Shown here: positions 38,701 to 45,829 of the stretch, in pieces
Layout: every line of letters begins with the position of its first letter
Position numbering within the stretch: position 1 is the first letter of the stretch
Assembly: GCA_038049695.1 (NCBI GenBank)
Contig: CP142453.1
Location: forward strand, 111,882,501-111,946,500
DNA length: 64,000 nucleotides
Direction: 5' to 3'
Source: Cinnamomum chago
Taxonomy: Eukaryota > Streptophyta > Magnoliopsida > Laurales > Lauraceae
Translations under genes and position numbers: made by a program
The notes under the pieces: generated by a model
Seen by the model: the letters and a program-made list of their open reading frames with translations, nothing else
Database searches by the model: none
What the model was told of the DNA's origin: nothing

Positions 38701-41700
38701 GATCTCGGCAGTCTTCTTGGTGTAAGACTGGTACCGCAGCTTGTACCCGAGCAGAGAAAAAGCAGCCCGATCGTGGTGACCGTGGTAGCTGTAGACTTTC
38801 TCTAGCCACGCGTCGTTCCTCTTCCACTTATCGAAGCTGGCCTCTCCTCCTTCGCTGAATACCTGCGCAAAGAACAACAGTGGGCATCAGCTCGACACAA
38901 CGACAAACGAAGACGAACACGAATAAGCCCAGAAGGACAGGTAGTTACTGGGAGGGGTCCCAGGTTTCCGTGGGACGTGGATTCTCCGCTCCACTTCGGT
39001 CTCGGTACCCATAAACTCCCAGTTCCCCGAGACCACGATCCGTTCATCCCCGGCATATTTACTCGAATCTTCTAGGGCGTTCACCAAGGGCCGACGTCTG
39101 GCATTCACCCGGAGGTAGTAAGAATCCTCACCCCCTGCAGCTTTACAGATGTCATAGACATCTTCTATGTCATGTACCCCGAGATCGATGTCGATGATCC
39201 AATTTAGCTCTGCCACGCCCATTACAATCTTGAAACCATTTGGCATCAACTGGAAGGGGCAGATGTGCCACGCATTGAGGCAAGACCGGAGGAGCGGATG
39301 GACGGGGAACCTGACCCCGCCTTCGCACACCGACAGCAAGGGGAAAGGCATCCAGTTCTTGTACCGGGTAAGGCCATCGGGAAGGCCCCCGAGGTCGTCG
39401 GGTTTCACCAGGACGTCAGCCGGGATCTTAAACGACGCCCTAAAAGCCTCCAGGGCTGCAGGACCCTCTAACCAGTGGCTATAAATCCCCATTTTTTAAG
39501 AAGGCTAGGGAGCAAGTGAAAAGAAGCGAAAACTGGAAAAACTCTAAGGGACCAAAACCCTCTGAAAGCGAGGAGAAAAAGAGACACAAAGAAGTAGCAG
39601 AGGAAGGAAATGGAATTCACAGAAAGAACACCGGGGATTACTGAGGACGAAGAAGCAAAAAGCTAGGAAGAAAAGTTCCCGAGATCAGTTGATTTGTTTT
39701 TCAGCAAGTCTGTGGCAGGACTTCGTCTTCAACAGAGCTCTCCTTCTCTGACAACAGCTAGGGTAAGAGAAAAAGGGAAAGGGGCATTTCCGTTTTATAG
39801 AGGGACGCCCCTCTTGATTACCTCGCCGCGCATCGCTTCGATCCCGGTAAACAGCCAGACGAAGGGGTCCACGTGGCAGCGACGGTCCATCTCTCACCAC
39901 GCCTTTGGTACAGCATTTATCACCTCGGGTATACGGTCCGACGCCCACATGCCTGTCTTCACAAAACAATCATGACGCCCTATTTATTGCCTAGGGCAAA
40001 CGAAGGGGCGCCATAATGAAGATCGCACGCCCACAGGATACGATGGGACAGGGCCAAACCTTCCGATCAGAGCTTAGCTCCCGACCTCAGGAAAAGCCAA
40101 AGAGATCGAGAGCTAGGGGGCAATTGTGTGGGGTCATTTTATAATCACGGATTTAGGTGGGGCCATTCCCCGGTTTCGGTTTACCATTGGTCTCGGTACC
40201 ACCCAAGGTCGGCTGCAGCGCCATCTCGGAAAAACCATGGAACGAGTCTCGGTGGCTACGTCACGAGTTTCAACCTCGGTCTCAGCCTCTAGCCCGATCT
40301 CGGCCCCTGTCACTCAGCCATAAATGCACTGCCGTGATGGGAACAGCGAGCTGACAAACAGAGTGGGCGCCGGACCTAGATAAGGGGCACGCCTTATCTA
40401 GAGGTCGTGTCCGTAGGTATGGGATGATGGTCCGATGGGACATTCCCTTTTCACCTACCCCCACTCAGGAGATGCGAGTACACACCGATAGGACCTACGT
40501 CCCTTCATAGGGACAGTCCCGTGATGACTCTCATGTCTATATATTGCATAGAGGGAAGCCATATGAGGTACGCAATATTATCCCTCCCAGACTCCATCTT
40601 CTCCTTCCTCTCTCAGTTCCCACACTGACTTGAGCATCGGAGTGCCTTTGGCTACCTACGGCCAGGGGCCCTGACTCCTGTTTTCCTCTTTTCAGGTCCT
40701 CGGAGGCTCGGTCCTTTCCCTCATCTTCCCCGAATCATCATATCAAGAGCTTAACTCCCTCCTAATCAAGTCCGTAATTTTTAGGCACTTACATGTACGA
40801 TTCCATCAAATTTGCCCTGTGAAATGCCTGTGTTATCTTTGGTATCCATTGAACCTGATCGTTGTTTGCATAAGCTATTGATTAGATCTGTGCTTTCTAG
40901 TATCAACATAGGGGATGGTCTGGCCCAGTTTGCAATATATTGCTCCTTTTCACAAATCAGTCCACTTATTACGTCAAACAAACCACAAAATTTCATTGTC
41001 AAATTGGACAGAACCAATTATGTGCACTGGTTGCATCTCATGCAAAACCACTTGAAAGGACTAAAAATTGTGGAAATATATCATGATTCATGGTGAAGTT
41101 GAGCTGCCCAATATATTGTATCCTTAGTGTAAAGAATATGAAGCTGATATTGACAAAATCAACTCCTGGTATACTTTAGATCCTACAAGTGGGAATTGGC
41201 AGCAAAGTTAATTACCCTAAGTAAGCCTGGGAGTATGTTTCTAGATTGTATAATCAGTCTACCTTGATTACAGGATATCAAATCAAATGGGAAATTGGAA
41301 AGCCGAACAAGAAGCGAAAACATATGTAACTTCTATGCCAGGATAACAGGATTGGAAGAAGTAAGAACAATTGGTACTGACAGAGCCACAGTTTGTCAGT
41401 GCTGCTGATTCTACCACTTTCAACACCCACAGAAAAGAAACTAGGCTAGTTCAGTTTCTCATGGCATCATTTGCCAATCCACAAATGGACTCCCCTTTTT
41501 AATGATAAGGTTAAAACAATAGTAGGTCGAGGTCCCACAACTTGGCTTGTCGGTTAATAAAATAGAAAGATCCTGATGTAACAAATTACAAGAGCCCATC
41601 GATGGGATGATAAGTGCTTAATAAAAATAAGAAAGAAAAAGAAAATATAAGCAGCCACTTTGAGATTTCAAAATATTCTTACATGCTTAATCCAATAACC

Positions 41701-44700
41701 GATTAACCTACATCACTCCAGAATCAGTGTGATAGCCAATGGAACTTCAAAATACTCTAATAAGCTGAATTCGATAACCAATTAACATTGTTCCAAAGAT
41801 GTGATGGCTAAAACAACTTCTACAAGTGATGCAAGCAGCTTCCAGATGAACTGGCTTGAACCAAATAAGGAATTTACTATAGCACAGGAAACCTTTTCCA
41901 CTTTCCACTCTTTTTCCGTAGAAAACCATGTACGCAAATGTGCCCTTAGAGAAAGAAACTTAATTGGTAAATCAAGGAGACTTATAAAGCAAGTCAAATT
42001 GAGAAAAGCAGAAAAGCATAAAAAAGAAAAAATAACAAAAAGAATTCACCAATCACCAAGAGTTTCCTACTTCAACATCATTACTGGAAATAAGTTTTCC
42101 AGTAAAGACTCAATTTGATCTCTAAATCCATCAACAAGTCGGTACAACGAGGATATAAAAATGTTTAGCAGATATCTGATTGATTAAATCAGACACGAAT
42201 TTGATCTTTATAAGAGAAATCTATGTTTCTTTTCTGATTGAATCATCAATGATTTAAACCAGATAAATGGGTCAAGAAACAAATCCAATTTATTTGTTTT
42301 CTTGGGGACGGATAGAAGGGGCTCATGATCAGGCTGTTGAAGGACTACAACACTGTCAAAGAAAATGGCTTTCCAGAAGAGGAGGCCGGTTGGATGCATT
42401 AATAATTTGTTGGTATGAGGAATCAAAATGGGCCAAAAGAGGAAGATTATTTTTGGGCCATAGGTTCATCAGTCCCCCAGAATTCAATTGGAAAATGGAC
42501 TGTATGTAGGCTAGGTGGAGAAGATTGTTATCTAAGAAAATCTTCTTTGGTTGGCAAGCAAACTAACACTTGATAAATATATATAGATTTTGCGGGTTAT
42601 GCAGTTGACCCGGACCCAATCCGCTTACATGCGGGTCAGATTTTCCTGACTTGTGACCAGTCCATATATATTATGGGTCAGGTTTAGTGGTTCCAGTTCA
42701 GATCAGGGCAAAATCAGGACAGATTTTGCCGCCCCTAATTGTGAGTGGTATTTTCTATAAGGGAAGAAGTTAGAAACAATTTTTAGACAAGAGTAATCCA
42801 TATAGTTCCTACTCCCTAATCAATTTTTTTCAATTAAAAAAGACAGAAAGAAAGAATAGACTTGAAAGGAACTTCAACAAAGACACAAACCAGACAATAA
42901 GATGCCTCTATATATGCACAAAGGAATTCAACTCATAAGTTACAATGTAAAGGAAATAATTGATCATTTGAAAAAAGAAGTAAAAAAAAAAACACATTAT
43001 AGAAAATTGGTAGCTATAGCAACTTCTGACTCGAATTAAATTAGTTGCTCCAATCCAAGCACCAAAGGCTTAAATATGTGAAATATGACTTGACAAACCT
43101 CATTTTCGTCTGGAAATTTAGAACTCCCCATGAAGAGCATGTGTTCTACAAAATATAAGTGTTGTAAGTGACATTTGTATATGAAAAGTCATAAATGCTC
43201 AAGCTCTTTATAATTATTTTTGGCAATCATCATTTCACTTCGTTGATGAATGAAAGCAAAAGAATAAAGCAAAGCAGTGGGAATCAATATAAAGACAAGC
43301 ATGTTTACATTCTCATTACCTATATGCATTGAAGAATCAAATGAAACTTTGTGAAGAATTAAAGTTGTGTAAAGATATTTTTGCAGAAATCTCTAGATAG
43401 AACATGGTCAGCTGGGTGCAGGTGCGGAGCCATGGAGAACTAGCAAAGAAAGATTAAGAAATAAGGCTATAACTGTGCCGACGTCAATTTCTTTATGTCT
43501 TGTTTGCAATATACCAATAAAGTGGCAAACTAGTTAACTAAGAAAGGGGTAGAGAAATTTTATGTTTGTTGGATTTTCTTGTTAGTTTTCTCATATACAT
43601 TTGGGCAAGCTTTGGATCATGGTCAGAGTAAAAAACCTTATATAATCTTTAGCAATTAATGAAGTTCTTGCTGCTGATCAAAACAGAAAAAGATAAGAGG
43701 CAAAGCAACGAAACTAGCTCACCTAAAAAATGGGCAAGGCCTTGGGCCTCGAAAGGATCAGAAAAGCTGCCCATTCCTACACACATTGCAGCAGCTGCCT
43801 GCAAAAGCATAATGATCAGAAAAATAAATCATCACCATAGCCTTATGCCATCTATCTGAAGTCAAAAGATAAATAAACTGACAAATATAGAACATAATAA
43901 TCACAAGCAATGAAGAACTGGTATTATAATATCGACCCATGCAAATAGAACAAGAGACTGACATAAACTACACTTATAAAAAATTTAAGAAAAATTAAAT
44001 AAAGACTGAACAAACTACAAGAAGAAAATGAACACTGCATCTTAGATTCAAAGAGGATAAACAAAGAAACAGGAACGACCGGACCAACAGTAGGACTTCT
44101 TATGAAATATATAATGTAACTGGGATAGCCATGTAGGAGTTTCAAACAATATAACAAGGAGATGTAGTAAAAGAAAGATAAGCATGTTCTATTATAAGAA
44201 TACATGTGGATATCTAGAAACCCAACTGATCAGCTCAGGACTGTCCTAATTCAAATTCGACTTGGTCATCTATTCAGTAGATGGGTCATGAAACCCCAGT
44301 TTACCCATGTTTCTTGTTTGGAGAGGTCAGGTCGTTCTAGTTTCTCAAGAAACCAGGGATTTTTCAAGGTCACACTCACACCAGTATTTTTCATAATCAA
44401 ACTTGGTTTACTAATGATCGGACCTAATAAGAACAGAAACAAGGAGTCAAAACACTCAAATCTGCAATAAAGTCTGCCAAAGTAACATAGACACCCAGTA
44501 GGCTATATGCATTGGAAAGCATGAAGGTCAATGGCAGATACCAAGACATCCCTGCACATTGAACAGAGGGTATGTGTACTCCACTAAGATGTCTAGATTA
44601 CAATCCTTGTACAATTGATAGGAAATTTGGAATCAGCTCCCGGTATCATCAAGAATAACATCTCCACATAGCACGCGTAATCAGGCATTGTAAAAAGAGT

Positions 44701-45632
44701 ACTGTTTTACATGTTGTCTTGAAGCTGAAGCACATAAAGATTTAAAAGACACCCTCAAGGATAGGAGTGCAGTGAAACTGAAGCAGCCTATAGCAATCCA
44801 TAGTCCTAATAAATAAGTAGTAGGGGTCAAAACCATCCAACATTGCACAATGCCCATTCGAACACCCAATCCAAACTGATTAAACAGAGACTGAATAAGT
44901 ATGTCAAAATTGTGGTGACAAGTAGTTGTGGTAATCTAAACAGATGTGAGTAGGTTCCGCTCAAAACTCGAATTTTTTTTTTATGCAGGGCAAACAAATT
45001 GGATAATTTAAACAACAGCAAGTTAGAAGGTCAATCAAAATGCAGTAAGAACAATGGGGTAGCAGCATCCATTAACATTAACAAGAGAGAGAAAGAGAGA
45101 CCCAAAAACCAACGAAACTCAAGTCAAATCAAACAAATCAAAAGCACCCAAAACGGAAAAACCAAAACAAAAACAAAAATCATTGGCCCCCATGCCGATT
45201 TCAAGAGATTAGAAAAGAAACCCACCTCTACTTTTGTTGCAAAAGGTCAATCAGATAATGCAATCATTTGACTAATCAAAAAGAGTAAGAGGAATCTCCA
45301 ACCTTTTTAGTGGGCATCACCCCGCCCGTTTTCTTGTCGGGAACTTCCTCATCCTCCTCTTCTTCTTCATCATCATCTTCCTCGTCTTCATCATCTTCGT
45401 CTTCTTCATCTTCATCTTCCTCTTCATCATCATCATCATCATCTTCTTCTTCTCCTTCTTCTTTTCCGTTTTCGAGAGGTTCGGAATCTTGAAGTGGGGT
45501 ATCAGGGAAGATCTCAGGGTCGTGAACGAGAAGGGCAGTGAGTCCGCTGGGAAGATGAAGAAGTCGATATAAGCGGCGGTCTGTTGGGGCTTTTATAACG
45601 ATCTCGTCCGAAGAAGAAGAACCCAAAGCCAT
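5551..45632 (-). CDS. Nardilysin-like M16 zinc metalloprotease (5' part; 11 exons)
   Basis: Host gene spread over 40 kb, minus strand, continuing past position 1. Exons: 45303-45632, 43723-43798, 43099-43145, 27926-28038, 27135-27208, 26945-27040, 26722-26841, 25739-25972, 25385-25533, 22348-22504, 5551-5706. All junctions are GT-AG and phases agree, giving 1552 coding bases (~517 residues) with no stop. It starts '[20 protein letters not shown]', has an Asp/Glu-rich tract (residues ~60-97), then zinc site '[12 protein letters not shown]' (M16 inverted HxxEH), '[20 protein letters not shown]' and '[16 protein letters not shown]' (third ligand region), then '[13 protein letters not shown]' and '[10 protein letters not shown]' of the second M16 fold. 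The acidic insertion separates nardilysins from plain insulin-degrading enzymes. Homology rests on remembered plant nardilysins. Expected role is peptide cleavage at basic residues; cell location is not shown. Confidence 0.93.
6770..9703 (+). mobile_element. Large solo LTR, Del/Tekay-like Gypsy (fossil)
   Basis: The unit begins TGTAATACCC and ends GGGGCGTTACA, i.e. TG...CA with short inverted ends, 2.93 kb long. It sits in LINE sequence between GAGT (6766-6769) and GAGT (9704-9707); a 4-bp repeat is visible where 5 bp is usual. LTRs of this size with TGTAACGCCCC-style ends are typical of the Del/Tekay Gypsy lineage. No internal coding region is present, so this looks like a solo LTR. It contains an internal duplication (about 7690-7830 and 8055-8180, both with a 'gggcccaccatc'-like stretch). 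Plus orientation is inferred. Confidence 0.65.
11073..11389. mobile_element. Solo LTR, 317 bp (fossil)
   Basis: Starts TGTAGAAATC, ends AGTTTACA, and is bounded by perfect 5-bp direct repeats CAAAC (11068-11072 and 11390-11394). The flanking minus-strand LINE reading passes from 'CILKWF' to 'ELLSGLKIN' across the insertion. Size suggests a Copia LTR, but no internal region is left to assign a family. Confidence 0.8.
13271..15292. other. Intron 10 DNA between LINE and Copia
   Basis: Apart from the U2 snRNA fragment at 13761, nothing is recognised. 14390-14860 has an LTR-like flavour (primer-like and AT-rich blocks) but no defined ends, and 14870-15240 is a GC-richer open stretch without recognisable protein similarity. 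Confidence 0.4.
13761..13788 (+). pseudogene. U2 snRNA 5'-end fragment
   Basis: The 28 bases start 'ATACCTTTCTCAGCCTCTTG' and continue 'GCTAAGAT'. They match the conserved 5' end of plant U2 snRNA (AUACCUUUCUCGGCCUUUUG, GCUAAGAU) except at two positions. The match stops there, before the branch-site-binding region. It is flanked by the 13-bp direct repeat GATGTGTGCATCT at 13746-13758 and 13786-13798. No snRNA promoter element was seen. It is a non-functional insertion, probably retrotransposed. Confidence 0.7.
15298..15549 (+). repeat. Left LTR of the Copia element
   Basis: TGTAAAGATA...ATTCTAACA, 252 bp, immediately preceded by GGCAC. Followed by 'cGGTATCAGAGCCC', a typical initiator-methionine-tRNA primer site. 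Confidence 0.9.
15551..15563 (+). other. Primer binding site of the Copia element
   Basis: GGTATCAGAGCCC is the standard plant Copia primer site, complementary to the 3' end of initiator tRNA-Met. Confidence 0.8.
20293..20581 (+). repeat. Right LTR of the Copia element
   Basis: TGTAAAGATT...ATTCTAACA, 289 bp, preceded by the purine tract GAGAGGGGG and followed by GGCAC. It shares most of its length with the left LTR. Confidence 0.9.
20718..21604. mobile_element. Non-autonomous hAT-type element with GC-rich ends
   Basis: 887 bp with inverted ends TAGAGATGTCAAA and TTTGACATCTCTA. The flanks GTCCAGAC (20710-20717) and GTCCAAAC (21605-21612) form an 8-bp duplication with one mismatch, as expected for hAT. 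Both subterminal regions are dense in 'GGCCCG/CGGGCC' repeats (20731-20815, 21424-21590) while the middle is AT-rich. No transposase is present. Open frames in the GC-rich ends are compositional. Confidence 0.85.
21613..22347. other. Intron 10 DNA next to exon 10, nothing recognised
   Basis: No transposon end or coding match found. It contains the branch and flank DNA following the exon 10 donor (minus strand). Confidence 0.4.
22348..22504 (-). CDS. Nardilysin-like exon 10
   Basis: 157 bases, acceptor TTGGCAG, donor TGGCAG|GTCCTT. Encodes '[20 protein letters not shown]' then '[18 protein letters not shown]' and 'DDYAAELA'. The next intron is 16.6 kb. Confidence 0.92.
23165..23650 (-). other. 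GC-rich island in intron 9, possible captured first exon
   Basis: Within AT-rich intron 9 (22505-25384) this island reads on the minus strand like a plant gene start. It has a leader with GAG/GAA repeats (~23640-23580), an ATG at 23528 ('[16 protein letters not shown]'), a hydrophobic stretch '[18 protein letters not shown]', then CAG|GTATGT, a good donor, at about 23426. I do not recognise the protein. The adjoining 23215-23300 has short inverted 'gccgatat..' and 'atcggcc' motifs. It could be a captured exon, a nested small gene or a chance open frame. Confidence 0.25.
23651..24600. other. Intron 9 low-complexity DNA
   Basis: AT-rich with repeated 'gggcca..aaccaaa' phrases at 23990-24180 and a C-run/A-run block at 24508-24562. 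No gene or defined element seen. Confidence 0.4.
24612..24712 (-). mobile_element. tRNA-derived SINE-like sequence
   Basis: On the minus strand a pol III A-box-like stretch near 24700 is followed by 'GGTAATGGGTTCAAGTCATG' with a good B box (GGTTCAAGTCA) near 24645. An A-rich tail then runs toward 24612. No target duplication was fixed. Confidence 0.45.
25385..25533 (-). CDS. Nardilysin-like exon 9
   Basis: 149 bases, acceptor CTTTCAG, donor GAGAAT|GTATGT. Encodes '[20 protein letters not shown]' then '[16 protein letters not shown]'. Ends in phase 0. Confidence 0.92.
25739..25972 (-). CDS. Nardilysin-like exon 8
   Basis: 234 bases, acceptor CTTGCAG, donor GGCATG|GTAAGC. Encodes '[19 protein letters not shown]', a variable linker, '[20 protein letters not shown]' and '[13 protein letters not shown]'. 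It covers the end of the first M16 domain and the start of the second. Confidence 0.92.
25973..26721. other. Intron 7, nothing recognised
   Basis: GC-richer stretch at 26050-26420 of unknown origin. No exon or transposon end seen. Confidence 0.4.
26722..26841 (-). CDS. Nardilysin-like exon 7
   Basis: 120 bases, acceptor TTGAAG, donor GGTGGAG|GTGATG. Encodes '[20 protein letters not shown]' then '[19 protein letters not shown]'. The acceptor lacks a pyrimidine at -3 but preserves phase and conserved residues. Confidence 0.9.
26945..27040 (-). CDS. Nardilysin-like exon 6
   Basis: 96 bases, acceptor TTGTAG, donor TTGGG|GTATGC. Encodes '[20 protein letters not shown]' followed by '[11 protein letters not shown]', nearly identical to the family pattern. 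Confidence 0.93.
27135..27208 (-). CDS. Nardilysin-like exon 5 (third zinc-ligand helix)
   Basis: 74 bases, acceptor ATGCAG, donor ATTCAG|GTTGTT. Encodes '[20 protein letters not shown]' followed by 'AVDS'. The glutamates of 'EAMERE' and 'DSE' are where M16 enzymes carry the third zinc ligand. Confidence 0.92.
27209..27925. other. Intron 4, nothing recognised
   Basis: AT-rich spacer between exons 4 and 5 without visible elements. Confidence 0.4.
27926..28038 (-). CDS. Nardilysin-like exon 4
   Basis: 113 bases, acceptor CTTCTAG, donor AAAAAG|GTAAAA. Encodes '[20 protein letters not shown]' followed by '[17 protein letters not shown]', strongly conserved in plant nardilysins. Confidence 0.93.
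28258..28335 (+). mobile_element. tRNA-like SINE head
   Basis: 'GGCCAGTAGCACAGTTCGAA' provides an A-box-like start and 'GCGGTTTGAGTCGTGC' a B-box-like segment about 45 bases later, as in the 5' head of tRNA-derived plant SINEs. The 3' end is not defined. Confidence 0.4.
28700..29509 (+). mobile_element. Old Copia relic, 5' portion (fossil)
   Basis: TGGTATCAGGGG at 28896 looks like a Copia initiator-tRNA primer site preceded by an LTR end in CA. The following ~600 bases resemble a Copia leader. The Gag-like part of the same relic appears on the other side of the Tat insertion (from ~40799), so the Tat element inserted into it. The left limit of the LTR is not determined, and 29322-29378 also resembles a tRNA-like head. 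Degraded. Confidence 0.5.
29510..30178 (+). repeat. 5' LTR of the Tat element
   Basis: TGTGTGGGGTC...GGCACTTACA, 669 bp, preceded by TGTAC. It carries a TATA-like 'TCTATATATTGCATAG' near 29922-29937. Confidence 0.95.
30180..30198 (+). other. Primer binding site of the Tat element
   Basis: TTGGCGCCGTCTGTGGGAA just inside the 5' LTR. This TGGCGCC-type primer site is common in plant Tat/Athila-branch Gypsy elements; the exact tRNA is not asserted. Confidence 0.75.
36214..36540 (+). repeat. 55-bp tandem array inside the Tat element (six copies)
   Basis: Units begin 'GGCTCCGGCCCTCGCGCCAG' at 36214, 36269, 36324, 36379, 36434 and 36488. They are 54-55 bp each and end in a 'tcacaggaccagctcccc'-like stretch. 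The array lies between integrase and the antisense ORFs. Tat-lineage elements are known to carry variable tandem repeats here that can seed satellite DNA. Confidence 0.95.
37142..39492 (-). other. Antisense ORF block of the Tat element (fossil)
   Basis: Minus-strand open segments lie between the tandem array and the 3' LTR. The first (39492-38887) contains '[20 protein letters not shown]' and '[19 protein letters not shown]', resembling the family annotated as putative gypsy-type transposon (Pfam PF04195). The next (to ~38554) contains '[18 protein letters not shown]'. The next (38578-37910) is Ala/Pro/Gly/Ser-rich low complexity. The last (37852-37142) is a long Glu/Lys/Ala coiled coil followed by a Pro-rich tail. 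Antisense 3' ORFs, sometimes spliced, are known in Tat relatives such as Grande. Function is unknown. These segments run in the host gene's sense direction. Confidence 0.75.
40125..40793 (+). repeat. 3' LTR of the Tat element
   Basis: 669 bp, same length as the 5' LTR, preceded by the purine tract AGCTAGGGGGCAAT and followed by TGTAC. Confidence 0.95.
40799..41520 (+). mobile_element. Old Copia relic, Gag portion (fossil)
   Basis: '[20 protein letters not shown]' followed by '[11 protein letters not shown]' (about 40985-41085) is a Copia Gag N-terminal pattern, closely parallel to '[20 protein letters not shown]' of the Copia at 15298. Weaker Gag similarity continues to '[10 protein letters not shown]' near 41470. 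No integrase or RT follows, so only the 5' third remains. It continues the relic at 28700-29509 across the Tat insertion. Confidence 0.6.
41521..43098. other. Intron 3 right part, nothing recognised
   Basis: AT-rich. 42590-42745 has a 'gacccggacccaatccgc'-type GC patch that may be a transposon end, but no partner end was seen. Confidence 0.35.
43099..43145 (-). CDS. Nardilysin-like exon 3 (zinc motif, second half)
   Basis: A 47-base exon, acceptor TTTTGTAG, donor AATGAG|GTTTGT. Encodes '(E)[15 protein letters not shown]'. The following intron is 15 kb and contains the Tat/Copia nest. Confidence 0.92.
43723..43798 (-). CDS. Nardilysin-like exon 2 (zinc motif, first half)
   Basis: 76 bases, acceptor TTTTGCAG, donor TTTTAG|GTGAGC. 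Encodes '[12 protein letters not shown]' followed by '[13 protein letters not shown]'. The next codon, E of HFLEH, is completed by exon 3, so the catalytic glutamate codon is itself split by the intron. Confidence 0.92.
43799..45302. other. Intron 1, nothing recognised
   Basis: 1.5 kb of AT-rich DNA between exons 1 and 2. No defined repeat or gene was seen. Confidence 0.4.
45303..45632 (-). CDS. Nardilysin-like exon 1 (start codon, acidic domain)
   Basis: 110 codons, phase 0, ending 'GVMPTKK' at donor AAAAAG|GTTGGA. ATG at 45632-45630 in context GAAAATGGC is chosen because '[14 protein letters not shown]' matches the usual plant nardilysin start. An in-frame upstream ATG at 45707 would add 25 residues. 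Residues ~60-97 are almost all Asp/Glu, encoded by GAA/GAT/GAC runs. Confidence 0.92.
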
Positions 45633-45733
45633 TTTCTTCCTCTGCTTTCTTCTTTCCTTCCTGCAAAAGAGAGAGTGAGAGAAAACTAGAAGAAGACAAC
45701 CAGGCAAGGGTACCTCGAATATATTTCTTCAAT

Positions 45734-45790
45734 CGCTCTCTCTCCCGCCTCTCTCTGTCTCTCTCACTTTCACTTTCTCTGTGCCTGTGC
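45734..45790 (-). promoter_or_regulatory. GA-rich 5' leader/promoter tract of the nardilysin-like gene
   Basis: On the gene strand this is an almost pure purine run (GAGA/AAAGTGAAAGTGAGAGAG type) 100-160 bases upstream of the ATG. GAGA repeats are common in plant core promoters and leaders and are bound by BBR/BPC factors. No convincing TATA box was seen upstream, so a TATA-less promoter is inferred. Confidence 0.4.
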
Positions 45791-45829
45791 GTCTGGAATC
45801 CAGATTAGGAAAACAATTTAAGTGGGCAT

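Larger units (their letters stand above)
29510..40793 (+). mobile_element. Ty3/Gypsy LTR retrotransposon, Tat lineage (fossil, young)
   Basis: 11.28 kb with two 669-bp LTRs, a perfect 5-bp target duplication TGTAC (29505-29509 and 40794-40798), a primer site starting at 30180 and a purine tract before the 3' LTR. Plus-strand order: Gag (~30230-32240, with '[20 protein letters not shown]' and a Cys/His knuckle '[14 protein letters not shown]'), protease ('[13 protein letters not shown]'), reverse transcriptase (~33060-33700, 'YIDDMVVKS'), RNase H (~33930-34310), a second RNase H (~34430-34810, '[15 protein letters not shown]'), integrase (~35050-36000). A 55-bp tandem array and an antisense ORF block follow. 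Dual RNase H plus an antisense 3' ORF are Tat hallmarks. The coding region is broken in a few places. LTRs differ at about 10 of 669 positions (~1.5%), so it is a recent insertion. It lies antisense to the host gene. Confidence 0.95.

Noticed and set aside
45310-45492. Plus-strand open frame of almost pure serine
   Set aside because: It is the reverse complement of the Asp/Glu codon repeats of the protease exon 1, not a gene.
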